A stretch of 64,000 bases of DNA from Chrysomallon squamiferum (GCA_012295275.1 CM022679.1:24998407-25062406); one strand, 5' to 3'; shown: positions 1 to 53,969, numbered from the stretch's first letter. Made by a program: numbers and translations. The notes: generated by a model from the letters alone, not told the origin.

Positions 1-153
1 TCTGAGGTTTTCTGTTTCTTTGTAGACAGGAACAATTGTATTTTCAAGTCTCTGAAGCCGAGTTTCAAAGCTTGTTAGAATTCCCAGCATATTCTGAGTG
101 TTGGATGAACTCTTTTTCAGCGATTCTCTTAGCATAGCTATGTTGGTCTCTTC
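1..153 (-). CDS. EXOC7: EXOC7 exon 2 (runs off the left edge)
   Basis: The acceptor on the minus strand is a CAG immediately above base 153, after a pyrimidine-rich run. The frame is open in phase 0 to the window edge (51 codons). It contains the diagnostic Exo70 N-terminal helix TRLQRLENTIVPVYKETENL. Confidence 0.92.
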
Positions 154-214
154 CTGTATCAGTAAAAAAAGAGAAAAGTTAAACAAATAAATAAATAAAT
201 AAATAAAATAATAA

Positions 215-265
<51 letters not shown>

Positions 266-399
266 TGTGTTGTGCAATTTTTGTGTTTACTGGATATAAA
301 TTTATGTTATCATTAATTAGAAAAACAAATGTTACTGGATATAAATTTATAAAGGTTAATTAATTAATTAGAAAAATAATAAAATAAGGAAGTGAATAA

Positions 400-430
<31 letters not shown>

Positions 431-902
431 TAAAAATAATGGTAAAATATGTTAAATTATTTTCTATCACCAATTAACAAAGGTTTTAACAAAAAATAAA
501 TAAATAATTAATTAAATTATATTTTAAAAAAATCAACATTGAAATGTTTCGAACATTCTGAACATAACCATGAACAAAGTCACAGTTATCATTTCAATAA
601 GATACAACATACATACATCCTAGTGAATGTTTTAAAATAAATTCTTGAAAATAATTAAGTAAATAACATAGCAATTGTTCATAATGTCTTAGATTAATGG
701 CCAAAAAACCCCTCCCATAAGTTTATTCAACTTCTAACTAAATAATTATCAATTTTGTGACTTGATTAAAACGTTTGCTAAAGAGTAAAAAAAAAAATCT
801 ATTATCTGCAGAAAAAGAAAAATCTTTCTAAGAAAAAATAATATTAACCCTTTCGAGTTTTCTGTCAATATCCATCTTTATTTCTGTCATATCGTCCATC
901 AT
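1..902 (-). CDS. EXOC7: EXOC7 (exocyst subunit Exo70), 5' end only, partial
   Basis: EXOC7/Exo70 is the exocyst subunit that binds plasma-membrane phosphoinositides and helps tether secretory vesicles. Two coding exons are visible on the minus strand. Exon 1 (902 down to 849) encodes a short acidic/basic leader ending in IDRKLER. Exon 2 (153 down to the window edge) encodes EETNIAMLRESLKK, then LTSFETRLQRLENTIVPVYK. This matches what I know of the family N-terminus: a short leader ending in a charged helix, an EE...L..SL.K segment, then SFE.RL..LE..I.PV.K.TENL. The two exons join in phase 0 across intron 848-154. Only about 69 residues of a protein usually near 650-700 are present. The gene diverges from the PLAT-ankyrin gene, with about 1.5 kb between start codons. 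Identification from exon 2 is firm. Exon 1 rests on position, phase and weak similarity. Confidence 0.88.
154..848 (-). other. EXOC7 intron 1
   Basis: AT-rich intron with AAAT and AAT runs, a TG dinucleotide tract at about 215-270 and two similar copies of a 'TTACTGGATATAAATTTAT' segment near 288 and 332. No other coding signal seen. Confidence 0.6.
849..902 (-). CDS. EXOC7: EXOC7 exon 1 with start codon
   Basis: Eighteen codons start at tandem ATGs (902-900 and 899-897) and end in KMDIDRKLER before a GTTAAT donor. Phase 0 fits exon 2. The charged ending resembles the IEDKLKQ-like ending of the vertebrate EXOC7 first exon. The donor is non-optimal, so this exon is likely rather than certain. 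Confidence 0.65.
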
Positions 903-1277
903 GATCATTTTTTTCGTTTGGGTACCGACAATTTGACAGCAGACATCCAACCCTCAGACTTCCGTAAACATAAACTTGAAAAGTATCGAGACTAATTCCT
1001 GCGTTAAATTATATTATTTGTACTTCCACCATTTTTCTAGAGCATTACATTAAACGAATCTTGTGCTGTGTGTTGTTCTTTTTGTATTTATATTATTTTG
1101 TCCACTACCAAAATGCATTATTAAAAAGTTACGTACAAAACATCGATGATTATGGTGACGTAACGATAACAACGATGGCGAAAATAATTAAAATGATTGT
1201 TAGAGATACATTTGATACTTGACAATAATAACAACACGTTCTTGAACTACTGTCATATGGTCTCACAAGACTACTAT

Positions 1278-1332
<55 letters not shown>

Positions 1333-2381
1333 GCTACTACTATTGCTACATAAAATAGTGTTTGATATTAGTTATATATGAAGGAATTAAACAGGTATAT
1401 ATATAAAACACATTTCAGTCAGTGATGTCGATATTTCATGTTATTGCTCATTTGTACATATCCGTGAAAATAAAAACAACAGCAACAATTGTATAATGGA
1501 GTGTATGTCGACGACGACGACAGCAGCAGTAATAATAATAAACACAGTTAACTTCTTTCACTAACTTATAATTAATTGGACAGCTATCTGAACCTATTCA
1601 CGCATGGCAGCATGACATATAAATCCACTACACGTTTCTACTGATAAGAAACTGGAGCTTGCTTATCTTCAGTGAGAATCAGGAATTTCTTTTGTTTCAA
1701 AATATTATGTAAGACTTAGCTAGGCGCCATACATTTTATTTTATTTTATTTTATTTTATTTTATTTTATAATTTTTTTTTTAAATTTATTTATTTAATTA
1801 TTTATTATTATTATTATTTTTTTTTTTTTTTTTTTTTAACATTACGTTCTGAACCTCTTACTCTCTCAGATGTAGCAACCAATTCAAATAATGACTGTTG
1901 TTTGTGTGAATTCATATGTTAACATTTAAAGTGTTTTCGTTCTAATTGATTTACGGTTCCGGCAGAATAGTTTTACGGGTCAGTATTACAAATAGTAATT
2001 TTCTTATCTCCCTTCGACCGGAACTGTTCAGAATAAAAAGTTCCGTCTTGGAAACCAGATAAACAAAACTCACACCAATCAATATTCAGACATTAATCAA
2101 ACTAATTTGAAATCTAAAAATGTATATTCGCATACATTAAACAATGTTATAATCACGTTTGATATGTTACATGCATGTGGTTAATAACGTTGATATATCA
2201 TACCGATAGGATCTATTTGAGGCGCGCAAGGCGTGAAACTTTGTTGTTTATTATTTTCGTTAGAGGGCCTGGATGTGTGGAAGCTTGAACTGGAAGTGAA
2301 GACTATGTATATTTGACATTAGTAGACTAATGGTGAAAGGAAACATAATTTTTGAATTGTACGATTAATCTGTGGTTAGCG
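903..2381. promoter_or_regulatory. Divergent intergenic region between EXOC7 and the PLAT-ankyrin gene
   Basis: About 1.5 kb separate two start codons facing away from each other, so this should hold both promoters. It contains a CRE-like TGACGTAA (1156-1163), a CTA trinucleotide array (about 1270-1345), a TTTTA array (about 1733-1770), a poly-T run, and TTATCTCCCTT at 2004-2014, which is the reverse complement of the AAGGGAGATAA motif also seen near other starts here. CpGs are more frequent at 1960-2030 and 2210-2410 than in the surrounding AT-rich DNA. No TATA box could be assigned. Confidence 0.5.
2004..2014 (-). promoter_or_regulatory. AAGGGAGATAA motif upstream of the PLAT-ankyrin gene
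   Basis: TTATCTCCCTT on the plus strand, 368 bases before the ATG at 2382. The same word recurs 9 bases upstream of the ATG at 61181 and, with one mismatch, 177 bases upstream of the tubulin ATG. It contains a GATA-type core. Its role is inferred from position only. Confidence 0.35.
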
Positions 2382-26056
<23,675 letters not shown>

Positions 26057-29000
26057 ACTGTCCCTAGTGCCTTTACACATAAATTCATTTTTATTTTGAA
26101 ATTTCCATTACTGTTGGCTTAATCTGTTGTTTCAAACCTTCCCAGAGTCCTGTGCATTTTATAAAATATTCACTGTTATTGTTCCTGGTTCTGTTGTTTA
26201 ATGTTATCGTGAATTTTTTCATGTATAACAATTCAGTTATAGTTCCTGGTTCTGTTACTGAATCTTATCATGAATCTTAATGTAAAAGATATTCACTGTT
26301 ATGCAGATAAAATCGTATTATCTGTTTTTCATTGTTCCTGGTTCTATTTTTTAATCCTGTTTTGTAGTATAAGATATTTACTGTTAGGCAAAAAACGATT
26401 TCTTTTCAATGTTTCTGGCTGTTATATTAATCATTTCCTAAGTATAAAAAAAATATTTTATTCCGATAAAGGATCTTGCCTTTATCCTTTTTATTGTTCA
26501 TCATTCCATTACTTTCATTTTGTCAAGAGTCCAGAAGTTTGTCAAGCTTACTATTGTAATCATGAAGGTAATAATTTTACAGATACAAATATTTTATTGT
26601 CCACTTTTTATTGTTCCATCTCTATTATTGTAATCCTATTTAAAGTCAGTTAGTTTGAAATTATTACTTTCATTATTGTGTAGACCATAGATTTACAGAT
26701 ACAATTTTTATTTTGTAATTTTAAACTATTCCTCAATTTTTTCACTTTAGACTTATCCACAATTTTAAAATTGTATATGTTTAATATTATGTACATTTAA
26801 AGGTACCTACAAATTTTAACATTTTTCTTTAGATATAAAACTATCTAATTTAATAAATAAAAAAAAAAAATGTCCTCTATATTTTCAGTTTAATCTTCTT
26901 TAATTACATAGTTATTCAATTTGTTTACTGTTTTCTTTTTTTTAACTTTTTTCTGAATTAATCGCTTGACTTAATTCTATCATAGCAATGAATATTTTTT
27001 TTAAAATCTACTTTTCATATTTGTTTCATCTTTTTTGTTCAGAATCTTTGAATGTTTAAAATATTTATTGTGACAATTATACATAAATTATGTATAAGTC
27101 ATACATAAATTTTAATATTACATAAAATATACAAGGTTTCACATTTTGTGAAACTGTTTATTAAACTGAGTGATTTGTCACATTTTTAAATGTTATGTAG
27201 GGATGACTGAACAGTTTCAATAATATTCTTTTTTTATCACTAATTCTGATTTTTATTTTTAAATTCTTTGAATCTTAATTAAATAGGTCACACATTTTTT
27301 AATAAAATTTTAAGGTTCTTTAATGCTGTAATATTGATTTTAATTATCTTTGTTATGTTTTAATTATTATTATTATTGTTATTACTACTACTACTACTAC
27401 TACTACTACTATTACTATTACTACTATTTCAATTACTATTAGTCCTTATAAATTCTGTCCACATAGTTATGATAGGATTAAAAAGATAGAATTAAAAAAA
27501 AAGAAAAATGAACATTGAGATTTCTAAAATGATTTCAGTTAGAAATATACATATATATATATATATCACTGTTTATATGTGTGAATCCAGATTTGTTTTC
27601 TAAGGTGGTGGTTGTGTCCCTGTTTTAGAAATATATCAGTTACTAGATGCATCAGATTTAAACAGTTTGATACTTTGGCTTTATTCATATACAGCCTCTT
27701 TAGTATTTGTTGAAATGCTTGCATAGTTATGTATCTAGTTTGTTACTGAAATTATATTATTACATAAGATTAGTTTATGTAATTTGATTTTAAAAATTTC
27801 ATTAGTAAGCATTTTATTGCTCTTTCATAGAATTACATATATTTTTATCTCATTATTATTATTATTATTATTATTATGTGTGAGTATAGAGATATATGTT
27901 CACATATAAAACATCTATTCATATTTGTATATATAATTTTGTTTAAATGTTACTTATTTGTATAAAATCAACGTGTATTTCTCTATAAGTAGTGTTTTTT
28001 ATGAAAATCATATTTGCAATCATATACTGAGTAAAATTACATAGACTGTAAATTATTTTTTTTTTTTTTTTTATATGTGAAACTATTTATTGTTGTTACT
28101 AGTGCCTACAATTCTTAATAAAATTAAAACATATATTGCTCTATTTTTGTAAATTATTCACTAACTATACACTATTCAGTTTAAAACTTGAGATATATAT
28201 ATATATATATATATGATATAAAACAAGTGGGTGTCTATTACAGTGTAAAAGTCTGGGTTTCTCAGATATATTAAACAGGATTATAAGAATAAAGTTGTTT
28301 TTTTTTGTTTTTTTTCATTAGAAATTTAATTTAAAAATTCACCAATATTTTTACCATATTTAGATTATAATTTATTAAAAAGAAAAAAAAAAAAAAATAA
28401 AACGAAATCTGCAGTGGAATCTGTATTACTGTTTATTTTTCAATATTATGCTAAGAATTCGATCAGATAAGATCCAGTATACCATACTATGGTATTATTT
28501 GTTATAAAATATCTGGTTACCATGGCAGTTGTAATGTTACAACAACAAAAATAATGATGATGATGTAGAAGGTAATGAAATTTATTTGTAAATTAAATTA
28601 TAAACAATTATGTTGTAAATTATTATAATGATTATTTGTAAATATTTGAAAACATTACATTTGTTTCTATAGTAACTTTAGTGATTTTTTTTTATTTAAA
28701 TTATTTCTGTGACATATGAGTTTGAAAACATTTCATCTGTTACTAAAGTAACAAAAAAATTCTATCTGTTACTATGGTAACTGAAGTTTAAAACATTCCA
28801 TCTGTTAACTATGGTATCTGTGATTCAGATATAATTATTATACATAATCGTCTTCTTGTATTCTCAACTAATATCCATGTAACATTTCCTTATTTCTACA
28901 TGAAACTGCAAAACACAAACACAAATATAGAAAATAATGCCTGTGATTTATAAATGAAATAAGTAATATTTTTAAACATGACCGTCCTTTTTTGAAAAAA

Positions 29001-29306
29001 AAATTATTGATATATTTTAATTTGTTTTAGAGTTTATGTTACTTTATGTTGTCTTATATGTAACAGCTGTGATATATTGAAATATATTTTACACCTACAT
29101 TACTTATTTATTGATATTTTTATTTATTTATTATTGATTAAAAAACACATCAGATATGTCACATTACTTTTATCCAGTTTTTATACTGGTTTGTTAATCA
29201 TCCACCTACTAATGAAAATACTGCTGCCATTGTTATATAAGTATGTATTTATGTTAAAACACACATAATTATATACAGAACGAGAGAAGGTACAGAGAAA
29301 GAATAT

Positions 29307-29360
<54 letters not shown>

Positions 29361-30620
29361 GGAAATGAATGGAGAAAAAGAGAAGCAAGAAAAAAAAATA
29401 AAAAAAAAAGATGTGTACATACATAGATACACATCAAAACTGATTTTATATAACTATTTTCAATGGTTTTATTTTTATTTATTTTGTATCTATTTCTCAT
29501 AAAACAGCATCACCACCCAATGTACTCTTATATTTTACAGCCACTGACTGATGAATTATGACCCTTTTCTGAACTAATTTTAATATATTCAGAAGAAAAC
29601 AGTATAAATTACTGGCTACAACTGTTATTACAGAAAATAATTTTGGTGGCATTAAAAGACTGAGTGGATCTTTTTTGCACTGTTTGCAGTATTCTCAGTC
29701 TGTCAGGATTTTTTTGTATGTTCTAAATGTGTCGCTATTTTGGTCAGCCAATTGCATATAAAATAAATTAACAAATCTTAAATTTATTTGATCATTGACA
29801 TAAAATATTTGGTGTTTAATCATTTGTAATCTACAATTTAGATGTATTATTTCTTTTTAATGTTATCATATTTATATTGTATAATTTGTGTTTTAAATTT
29901 AGCCTGAATTATTATGTTTTTGTTTTTTTTACACATGCCATTAAATTCATTTGCACATATCAATAGTAATTTTGTTCTTAAAATAAATGTTACACTGGAA
30001 TATTTATTTAAAATAACTTCTATTTTATTTTTTGTTTTCACTACAATTAAAATGTAAAGAAGATGGGGTTTTTCAATTAAAATATTTATCTATGTAATAT
30101 TTTTTATTTTTTTATTTGTTTTTACATTGGTTAAAAATACTTCTTTTGTTTTTAAAATTAAATAATTTATTCATACAGCACCAACATACAGAATATATTA
30201 ATTTAGTTATAACAAACAAATCTTGTATTTAAGAATCCTGCCTGTTTTTCTTAAAAGTTATTTTTTTGACTCAAAATAAAAATTATACTTCAATACATAC
30301 AAATTGTAAGCATTTAGAATTTGTTTTGTAATCATGTCCCATGTCAAATTGCTGAAGAAGTGTCCTTAATGTTTTTCCAGTTTAGTAGAGAAATGTTTAA
30401 AAGAAAAGTTTAAGAGAAATGTTTAATTTTTACCATTTTGATCTGTCATGTCTATTCTGTGCTTCATGTGCCTACTGATAAATGTTGCCAAAGTTGTTTT
30501 TGTTCATTTTTCTCTGCATATTCTGTACCATGTTTTTTGTGATCTCTAGTTTCATAAAGAACAAACTGAACTCTTGTGTTGTCTGTTTTTCTTTCATTTG
30601 TGTTGTGACCCTGTTACCAG
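26057..30620 (+). other. 3' UTR and AT-rich downstream sequence
   Basis: An imperfect ~90-bp repeat built on TTGTTCCTGGTTCTGTT recurs three to four times at about 26165-26360, probably within the 3' UTR. An AATAAA poly-A signal candidate lies at 26852-26857. Beyond it are TTA/CTA arrays (about 27361-27430), an AT array (28193-28214), decayed repeats around TCTGTTACTATGGTAAC (28640-28820) and a GA array (29311-29358). No convincing coding exon. Confidence 0.5.
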
Positions 30621-30770
30621 AAAGGAACACAGAGAAACTTGTCTTTAACAGGCTTTGAGGTGAGCAGCCACCTAAACAACATGGACACTTTTCTGCATCC
30701 CGAATGTTTTTCTATAGATACATCTCTTAAATCAGCAGACAGCATGTTTAAATTATTATTCTGCTGTTAA
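30621..30770 (+). CDS. Possible alternative last exon of the PLAT-ankyrin gene
   Basis: An acceptor (TGTTACCAG) opens a 49-codon frame, KGTQRNLSLTGFEVSSHLNN...LLFCC, ending in TAA at 30768-30770. The frame is phase 0, so it would join exon 21 (or exon 20) without a shift. An AATAAA at 30979-30984 follows about 200 bases later. An internal donor-like GAG|GTGAGC at 30661 would alternatively make it a 40-bp internal exon. The base composition is less AT-rich than its surroundings. No similarity supports it, so it remains a guess from signals. Confidence 0.35.
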   Translation, partial: KGTQRNLSLTGFEVSSHLNNMDTFLHPECFSIDTSLKSADSMFKLLFCC

Positions 30771-31127
30771 TCGATCTGGTGTCTTTTCTCCAAAATAATT
30801 TTTTTTGATGATTAAGCAGTTTTTAAAGATGTCATTGCCCATTTCAGTAAGGGAGTGCTGTTTTTGTCTAATCAACTGGAGTCTGTGAACTGTGTTAGGA
30901 GAAAGCTGTGATGCTTGCTATGGCAATGCCAATCCACAATGAATTATGTTTGTTGTGGGTACTGGTGTCATGGATGTGAATAAAGATTGTAAATGTGTTT
31001 CAACAAATTGTCTAATTTGTATCTCTCCGATGAGAGGACACCTGCAGAGTAGGGACACTTTTGCTCAGACTCATATGAAGGTACAACTGTACTTTGTTTT
31101 TTTTGTAATCAACACATTAAAGTCACA

Positions 31128-31183
<56 letters not shown>

Positions 31184-32707
31184 TGTGTGAATGCATGTGT
31201 GATGAAAAGTTTTAATGAAATATATTTTAAGATATTTTTCTCCTTCAATCAACTACTTTTTACTTTAACCATTTTCTTTATTTACAATTAGTCCATCACT
31301 TAACAGTAACACAAGGGAATGCTTATAATGGACTATATAGGCCTATATTAATGATTTATCTAAGTTGTTTTTTTTTCTTTTCTAATTTTTCTTATATTTG
31401 TCTTTATTATTTTATTTTTTAATTTATTTATGTACTTTATTTATTTATTTATTTAATTATAAATTTATTTATTATTATTATTTTTTTAATTATTATTCAT
31501 TATATCTTATCACTTTTGATTCTCTTTATTCTATTTCACATGTGATCCAGAACCCAACACTGACATGTGCCTTTCTACTTTGGTAATAGTCTGTTAGTAA
31601 AAAATAGCTCAAAGTGTGGCAATGGTATAGTTTCCCTTTTGTCTCACAATCAAGAAATCTTTCTATCTGCCTCTTGCCACTGACAGGAAAGTTCATACAT
31701 AACCTTTAATGAACCAGATAGGACATGTAGGTTTGAATGGGAAATAACGTGCTGTAACAACTCGATACATTTTTAAGAAGAATTCCTATGCCACTGGAAA
31801 TTTTCCATAAAACTTTAAAACACAAATCATTCTTAAACATCTTTTATTGTCTGTATAATGAATACAAACACATAAAAAAAACCCTGAAAATTAAAAAATT
31901 GTTATAGAAAATGTTATAGATAAATTGTTTATTAAGGCAAAATTTTTTATAATTACATGCAACAGAGTAAACTTGTGTAAAATAACACATGAATGATGTA
32001 ACATAATTTAAATTTATTTTTGTAACAGGTATTTCGATTTTTTTGCACATTCTTCAGACAATAGCAAACACTGAATAATAATCCAGATTTTCTGATATTA
32101 TAATTATCTGTAATGTTTGCAATAAACAATTTAAAAAAGAAAAACAAAAGAATAATAATAACTTTGGAATTAATATTTTTGGTACAATGTAATTCTTAAA
32201 TACAAGTGAGTAGAACTATATAGATCTTAGACACTATTTTAGAATTTCACAAAACTGTATCTTAAATAACAAAAGAACAATTCAAATTTTCTTTACTTAA
32301 CTTAAAACTTTCAAGTGACCAGTTTTATTTCTTGTTTTATTAAATTTTTTATATGTACAATATTAAAATTGTAGAATTACACAAGACTATGTCTTAAATA
32401 AAACAAGAACAGGACACATTTTGTTTAATAAAATCAAACCTTTCATGTGACCAATTTTATTTACTGTTTTGAAATTTTGTATATATACAGTATTAAAAAA
32501 TATAAAATGAATTGTAATTTTACAAATGTTTACAAAATGTTTCAAGCTTAGAAAACTGTTGAGTAAGGCAACATTGGCAATTGATATTTATAAAAATAGT
32601 AAAAATATTTCATAATAAATTTTAAGGCCACTTACTGATTTACATATTCAGAAGACAGATTAAAATCAATTAGGAATGAAAATGAATATACATATAATAT
32701 ATATAAA

Positions 32708-32746
<39 letters not shown>

Positions 32747-34758
32747 TTTAATGCAAATAGGGATTAAAATTATTCATTAATGTTACACTTAATGAAAATT
32801 GGGATTATAATTTGTATTCAATATTACATTCAGTATAATTTGGAATTATAACATTTAATATAAACAGGGATAAAATCACATTTAATTTAAATTGGAATTA
32901 CAATCTGTATTTAATATTATATATAATGTAAATTGGGATTAAAATTAATGTAACATTTAATCTACATGCAATGAGACTCAGCTGTTATGTCATTAGTTGT
33001 GCTTGATCTCAGTATGTGTACAGTGATTCTTTGAATAAAAATACTGATGAAAATTAAAATAAAATGTAAACAGTAATTGTAATTGGGACTATGAACCATT
33101 TTTGATTAGTGCAAAGAAAACAATTTAATTATAGCAGTGTAGAAAAAAAAGAAGATACAAACACTTTTCTATATTCTTTAGTAAAAATCCTTTTTTACAT
33201 AGATATATACTTTTCTGTGTACCAAATATCTTCAAACTTATTTTATTGTTATACTTTGTTATTAGCACATGTAAAATAGTACACATGTAATTCACATGAG
33301 GTACATTTTGTTCATTATCTTCATAGTTGTACTTATATTATACATTACTAAAGAATACAATATTGACTCTACTCAAGGAATATATTATTAGAACAGTGGT
33401 AAACATTTCACTGGAATATATTGGAATTCAAAAAAAATATATGAAAAAGAAAAAAGTAATTAATAAAAAAAATAATTAAAAAATAAGAACTGAGTTACAT
33501 TCATATTGTATTGTTTTACAGATATATGTATATATATATATATATATTTAAAATGATTTATGAGTTATGAAAAACAGTTAAAATAACAACAGTTCCTTTT
33601 TACATGTATCAAACTGTTTTATACATTTAATAAAAAAAATGATTAATAAGTCTTCTGATTAAAATGCTTCCTAGTAAAGATTATTCCTTTAATTTTTACA
33701 CACAAATTAAAAATGTTACAAAATTGATAACAGACTGCCATGGTTTTGGATATAGAACAATACAAAAATAGAATTTGCATTAAAATCATTTCTATTTGAT
33801 GTCTGTGATCCCCAAATCACAACCTGTCCCTCTCACACAAACACACCCACAACAGAGACACAGAAACACAAACAGAAAGGCAAACATACAAAAATATAAA
33901 AGGCCATGGTAATTAATTCATCTGTCATGTAAATATATTAAATGCATACATAAAAAAGTATTTTATAAAATTAAACATGAACACTGGGATTGCACATAAA
34001 AAACAGATGTCCATGAAACTCTGTACAGGATTTCAAAAAGGGAATATACTTTTGTAATGACAGATATAGTAACATTCATAAAGAAACATTTACTTCACTG
34101 TAAGAATAAAAAAATAACAATATCAGTCAAAAAAAAAAAGAAAAAAAAAAAGAAAAAGAAAGACAAATTAAATACAAGGTTGCATATTCTTTAAATAATT
34201 CATTTAAAATTTATCACAACAAAGGTAACAGATATTGAAATTTGTATATATATATATGTACAAACAAACATAAAGTAGAGCTGCTGAGATATTGACTTGT
34301 TAGTTTACCAGCGATTGACTAAAACATCATTTTAAACACTTTTCAAAATAACTGAAAAATAAAATGAGATATTTCAGATCTTCATCTATTTTTCCTCTCA
34401 GTAAGTTACAAACCCCTGTTTTTTTATATAAAATAAGCAGTAGTGTTTTCTTGAACCAAAATATGCATCAGGCATGCATAATTATTGCTGTTGTTGTTGT
34501 TGTCCTATTTATTTTGTTAATAAACATTTTAAAAGATAAAGAAATTTGTGTTAAAAATATGATATAAAAATCAATAGGTTAATAAGTAAAAATATTTCTC
34601 AGTAAAAAATAATAAATTTTTAAACTTAATGCCAAAGACCAGGACAACAAGTACAAGTAATCTTGATACTTATTAATCTTCTGTTATAAAAATCTGAAAG
34701 AAAGCTTTTAATTACGTGTCTCTCTTTACAAGTACTGTTTGTAATTCTTTAACATCTG
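30771..34758. other. AT-rich spacer between the convergent PLAT-ankyrin and TMC genes
   Basis: Holds a GT array (31130-31184), AT arrays (32712-32741 and 33525-33548), imperfect ~60-bp repeats of an AATTGGGATTA(T/A)AAT type at about 32745-32960, and A-rich runs. The TMC 3' UTR must lie at its right end; a minus-strand AATAAA candidate is at 34508-34513. No gene seen. Confidence 0.5.
31130..31184 (+). repeat. (GT)n microsatellite
   Basis: GT array of about 54 bp in the spacer after the possible alternative last exon. Confidence 0.98.
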
Positions 34759-51547
<16,789 letters not shown>

Positions 51548-51592
51548 GTTGAAGTAGTAACTTACAAACACACAGACTGATGACTTTGTATA

Positions 51593-51864
51593 CTGTTAGA
51601 AGAAAAAAAAGACATATAGATCATAATTCATTTAAAATAACATATATGTTCTGAGTGTATAATTATTATTTAAACGATATGCAACATGAATCATGTACAT
51701 ATATAGTTCAAAGAATTAGTTTGTCAGCCAAAATCATTTATAAACAAATAATAGTGGTTTTTGATGTTGTTTGAATTTACAAGTTTAGTTACTATATTCA
51801 GTTTTCAGATAAATACAGTCTTAAGTTTAGTGAAACAAAATCAGTTCTTCACAAAAAAAAAAAG

Positions 51865-51908
<44 letters not shown>

Positions 51909-53160
51909 CCAGGATACGACGAAGAAGAAAAGAAGAAGAAGATTATTTTGAAGAAAAAAACAACAAATAAATAAAATTTGAATAAATGCAGCAATGGAGA
52001 CTAAATAATATTAAGAAAGCTGTAAGAAAAATATTAAACACTTCCTTCAGTTTTACCATGTTTTTTTTTTTTTTTTTTTTTTTTTAAAGTGTTTCACATG
52101 CATATAAATTATTAATTGTAAATTAAAGTAAAAGTTTGAAACTTTTATCATAATAATATTACAAAAATACACACTGATTAGTGGGAAAAAGAAATCGTAA
52201 AATTACGATAGCCTTCGACAGACTTTATACAAACTCTTTCAGTCGCTATAAAATATAAATTTACAACAACGTGATTTTTTTTGTAAAGGTGTGACTATTT
52301 ATGAATACCTGTGCATTAGAGTTCCGTGATCACAATCATGTATACTATTTTTGACAATGTAACGAACATTCAACTCAGTTAAACAAGTGTTTTTATTAAC
52401 TTGTATTACCTTGTTATGAATGTATAAATTTAAAACTATTACAACCTTCGCAAGACTTGGCAAAGTCCGATGTAAATTAATCGAAGAGCATTTTCTTCTG
52501 TCTTCAGGTATCCTTTCAAAAGTCAACCAGGAAGTTACGCTGATGACAGGTAGATCCGACGATTGAAGTTCTCCACCCAGTCAATATAAAGCAGGTGGCG
52601 CTGCGATAAATAGGGCAAATAATGTTTGATCTAAAACTCCGACCGCTTCGTCTTCATTCGTTAAACATCGGAAATAGAACTTAACAAAGCTCTGAATTAT
52701 TTTAGAAATATAAAATGAGTTTTATTTCCCCTGAACACACATATATCTCGCGTTTGGCAGCGATTCCGTCTGGTATGTTCATTTAACAATAATTTTTTTG
52801 GCTTTACATTCATTTAGATCAGTCATTTTCGAGTTCGCTGGTACCATAAAAATAACATTTAGTCGTACACACAAAGAACTAGAAGAAACCCAAACAAAAC
52901 CCCTGTCATAAAATCATCGCCTCGGTAATCTTCGGACCTGTTTGAAATGACCTACGTAGTGACGTAATGATTAACACGTGACAGCTTTCAGCAGACGGAC
53001 GCGAGCGTTCGTCTAAATTTAGCAATAATTCTTGATACGATTGGCAAAAATTAGCCAAAAAACGATACAGATCCGGCGGATAACCAGCTATATCCATCCA
53101 TCCACACGTCCGTCTCACTGGTTCTCCGCCAGAAAATACCCGGTTCACTCAGATACACAT
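51593..53160. promoter_or_regulatory. Region upstream of the TMC gene
   Basis: Holds a poly-A run (51850-51905), a poly-T run (52063-52085) and, at about 52540-53160, DNA with more C, G and CpG than its surroundings, as expected for a promoter. CRE-like TGACGTAA at 52960-52967 and CACGTG at 52975-52980 are present. A minus-strand 80-codon open frame here has no supporting similarity. Confidence 0.4.
52715..52772 (+). CDS. Possible first coding exon of an unidentified plus-strand gene
   Basis: ATG (52715) opens MSFISPEHTYISRLAAIPS and runs into a GTATGT donor at 52773. It lies in the CpG-richer block and diverges from the TMC gene, so the same region could fire both ways. No following exon was found before the tubulin gene. 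The product is not recognised and the call may be chance. Confidence 0.25.
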
Positions 53161-53442
53161 ACACAACATTACAGCAGCAACAACAGCAGCAGCAATAGGA
53201 TGATAATGATGATGATAGTGATGCATAATGATTATGATATTTGTTATCTTACAGTTAAGGCCTATCCCTAGTTAACAGATATACTACCCGGTATTTTGCT
53301 GCAGTTTTAGTTTTTTTGTTTTACATCGTCTACTGATATAAAGATTAAACAATGAAAAAGAAAGAAATCAGTAAATAGGAAAAAGATAGAAAATGAAATA
53401 ATAATAATAATAATAATAGTAATAATAATAATAATAATAATA

Positions 53443-53481
<39 letters not shown>

Positions 53482-53969
53482 GAAAGATACCCCATGTAAA
53501 TAAATTAGATTGAACTACAATGTCTATTATTAGCAAAACTATTCAGTAATGAAATATTTTGTTTTACTTCAAATTTCAGTGTTATAAGCTATTAAGTTAT
53601 AATATAGTCCATTCATTTATTTATGTTGTTATTTATTTATTTACTGAAAGACAAGTGAAAAAAAGAATAGAAAAAAGCTCAAAAGAACTGACACATTGTA
53701 AGTGTTTGTTGTATTTGTTGTGAATTGCAGTTCATCGGTTATAATAAAGAATAAGAGCCTTGAATAAAGTGTCTTCATAAAGAGTATTTATTTATGGATC
53801 TTGTAAAATTTAAATTGTCATTCTAGACGTAAATATTTCAAACACCTGCAAGTGAAATTTTATTTAATAACAACTTCTGCTTTTCAGGTGAAATATTTAT
53901 AATTTTATATTATTATTATTATTATTATTGTAACTAGTTCAGTTTCTCACGGTCCCGTTTACAACGCTT
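53161..53969. other. Spacer between the TMC promoter region and the tubulin 3' end
   Basis: AAT array at 53398-53480. A minus-strand AATAAA candidate at 53859-53864, about 105 bases beyond the tubulin stop codon, probably ends the tubulin transcript. No gene seen. Confidence 0.5.

Noticed and set aside
52906-53148. 80-codon minus-strand frame in the TMC upstream region
   Set aside because: No recognisable family and no in-phase link to TMC exon 1. More likely promoter or 5' UTR sequence.
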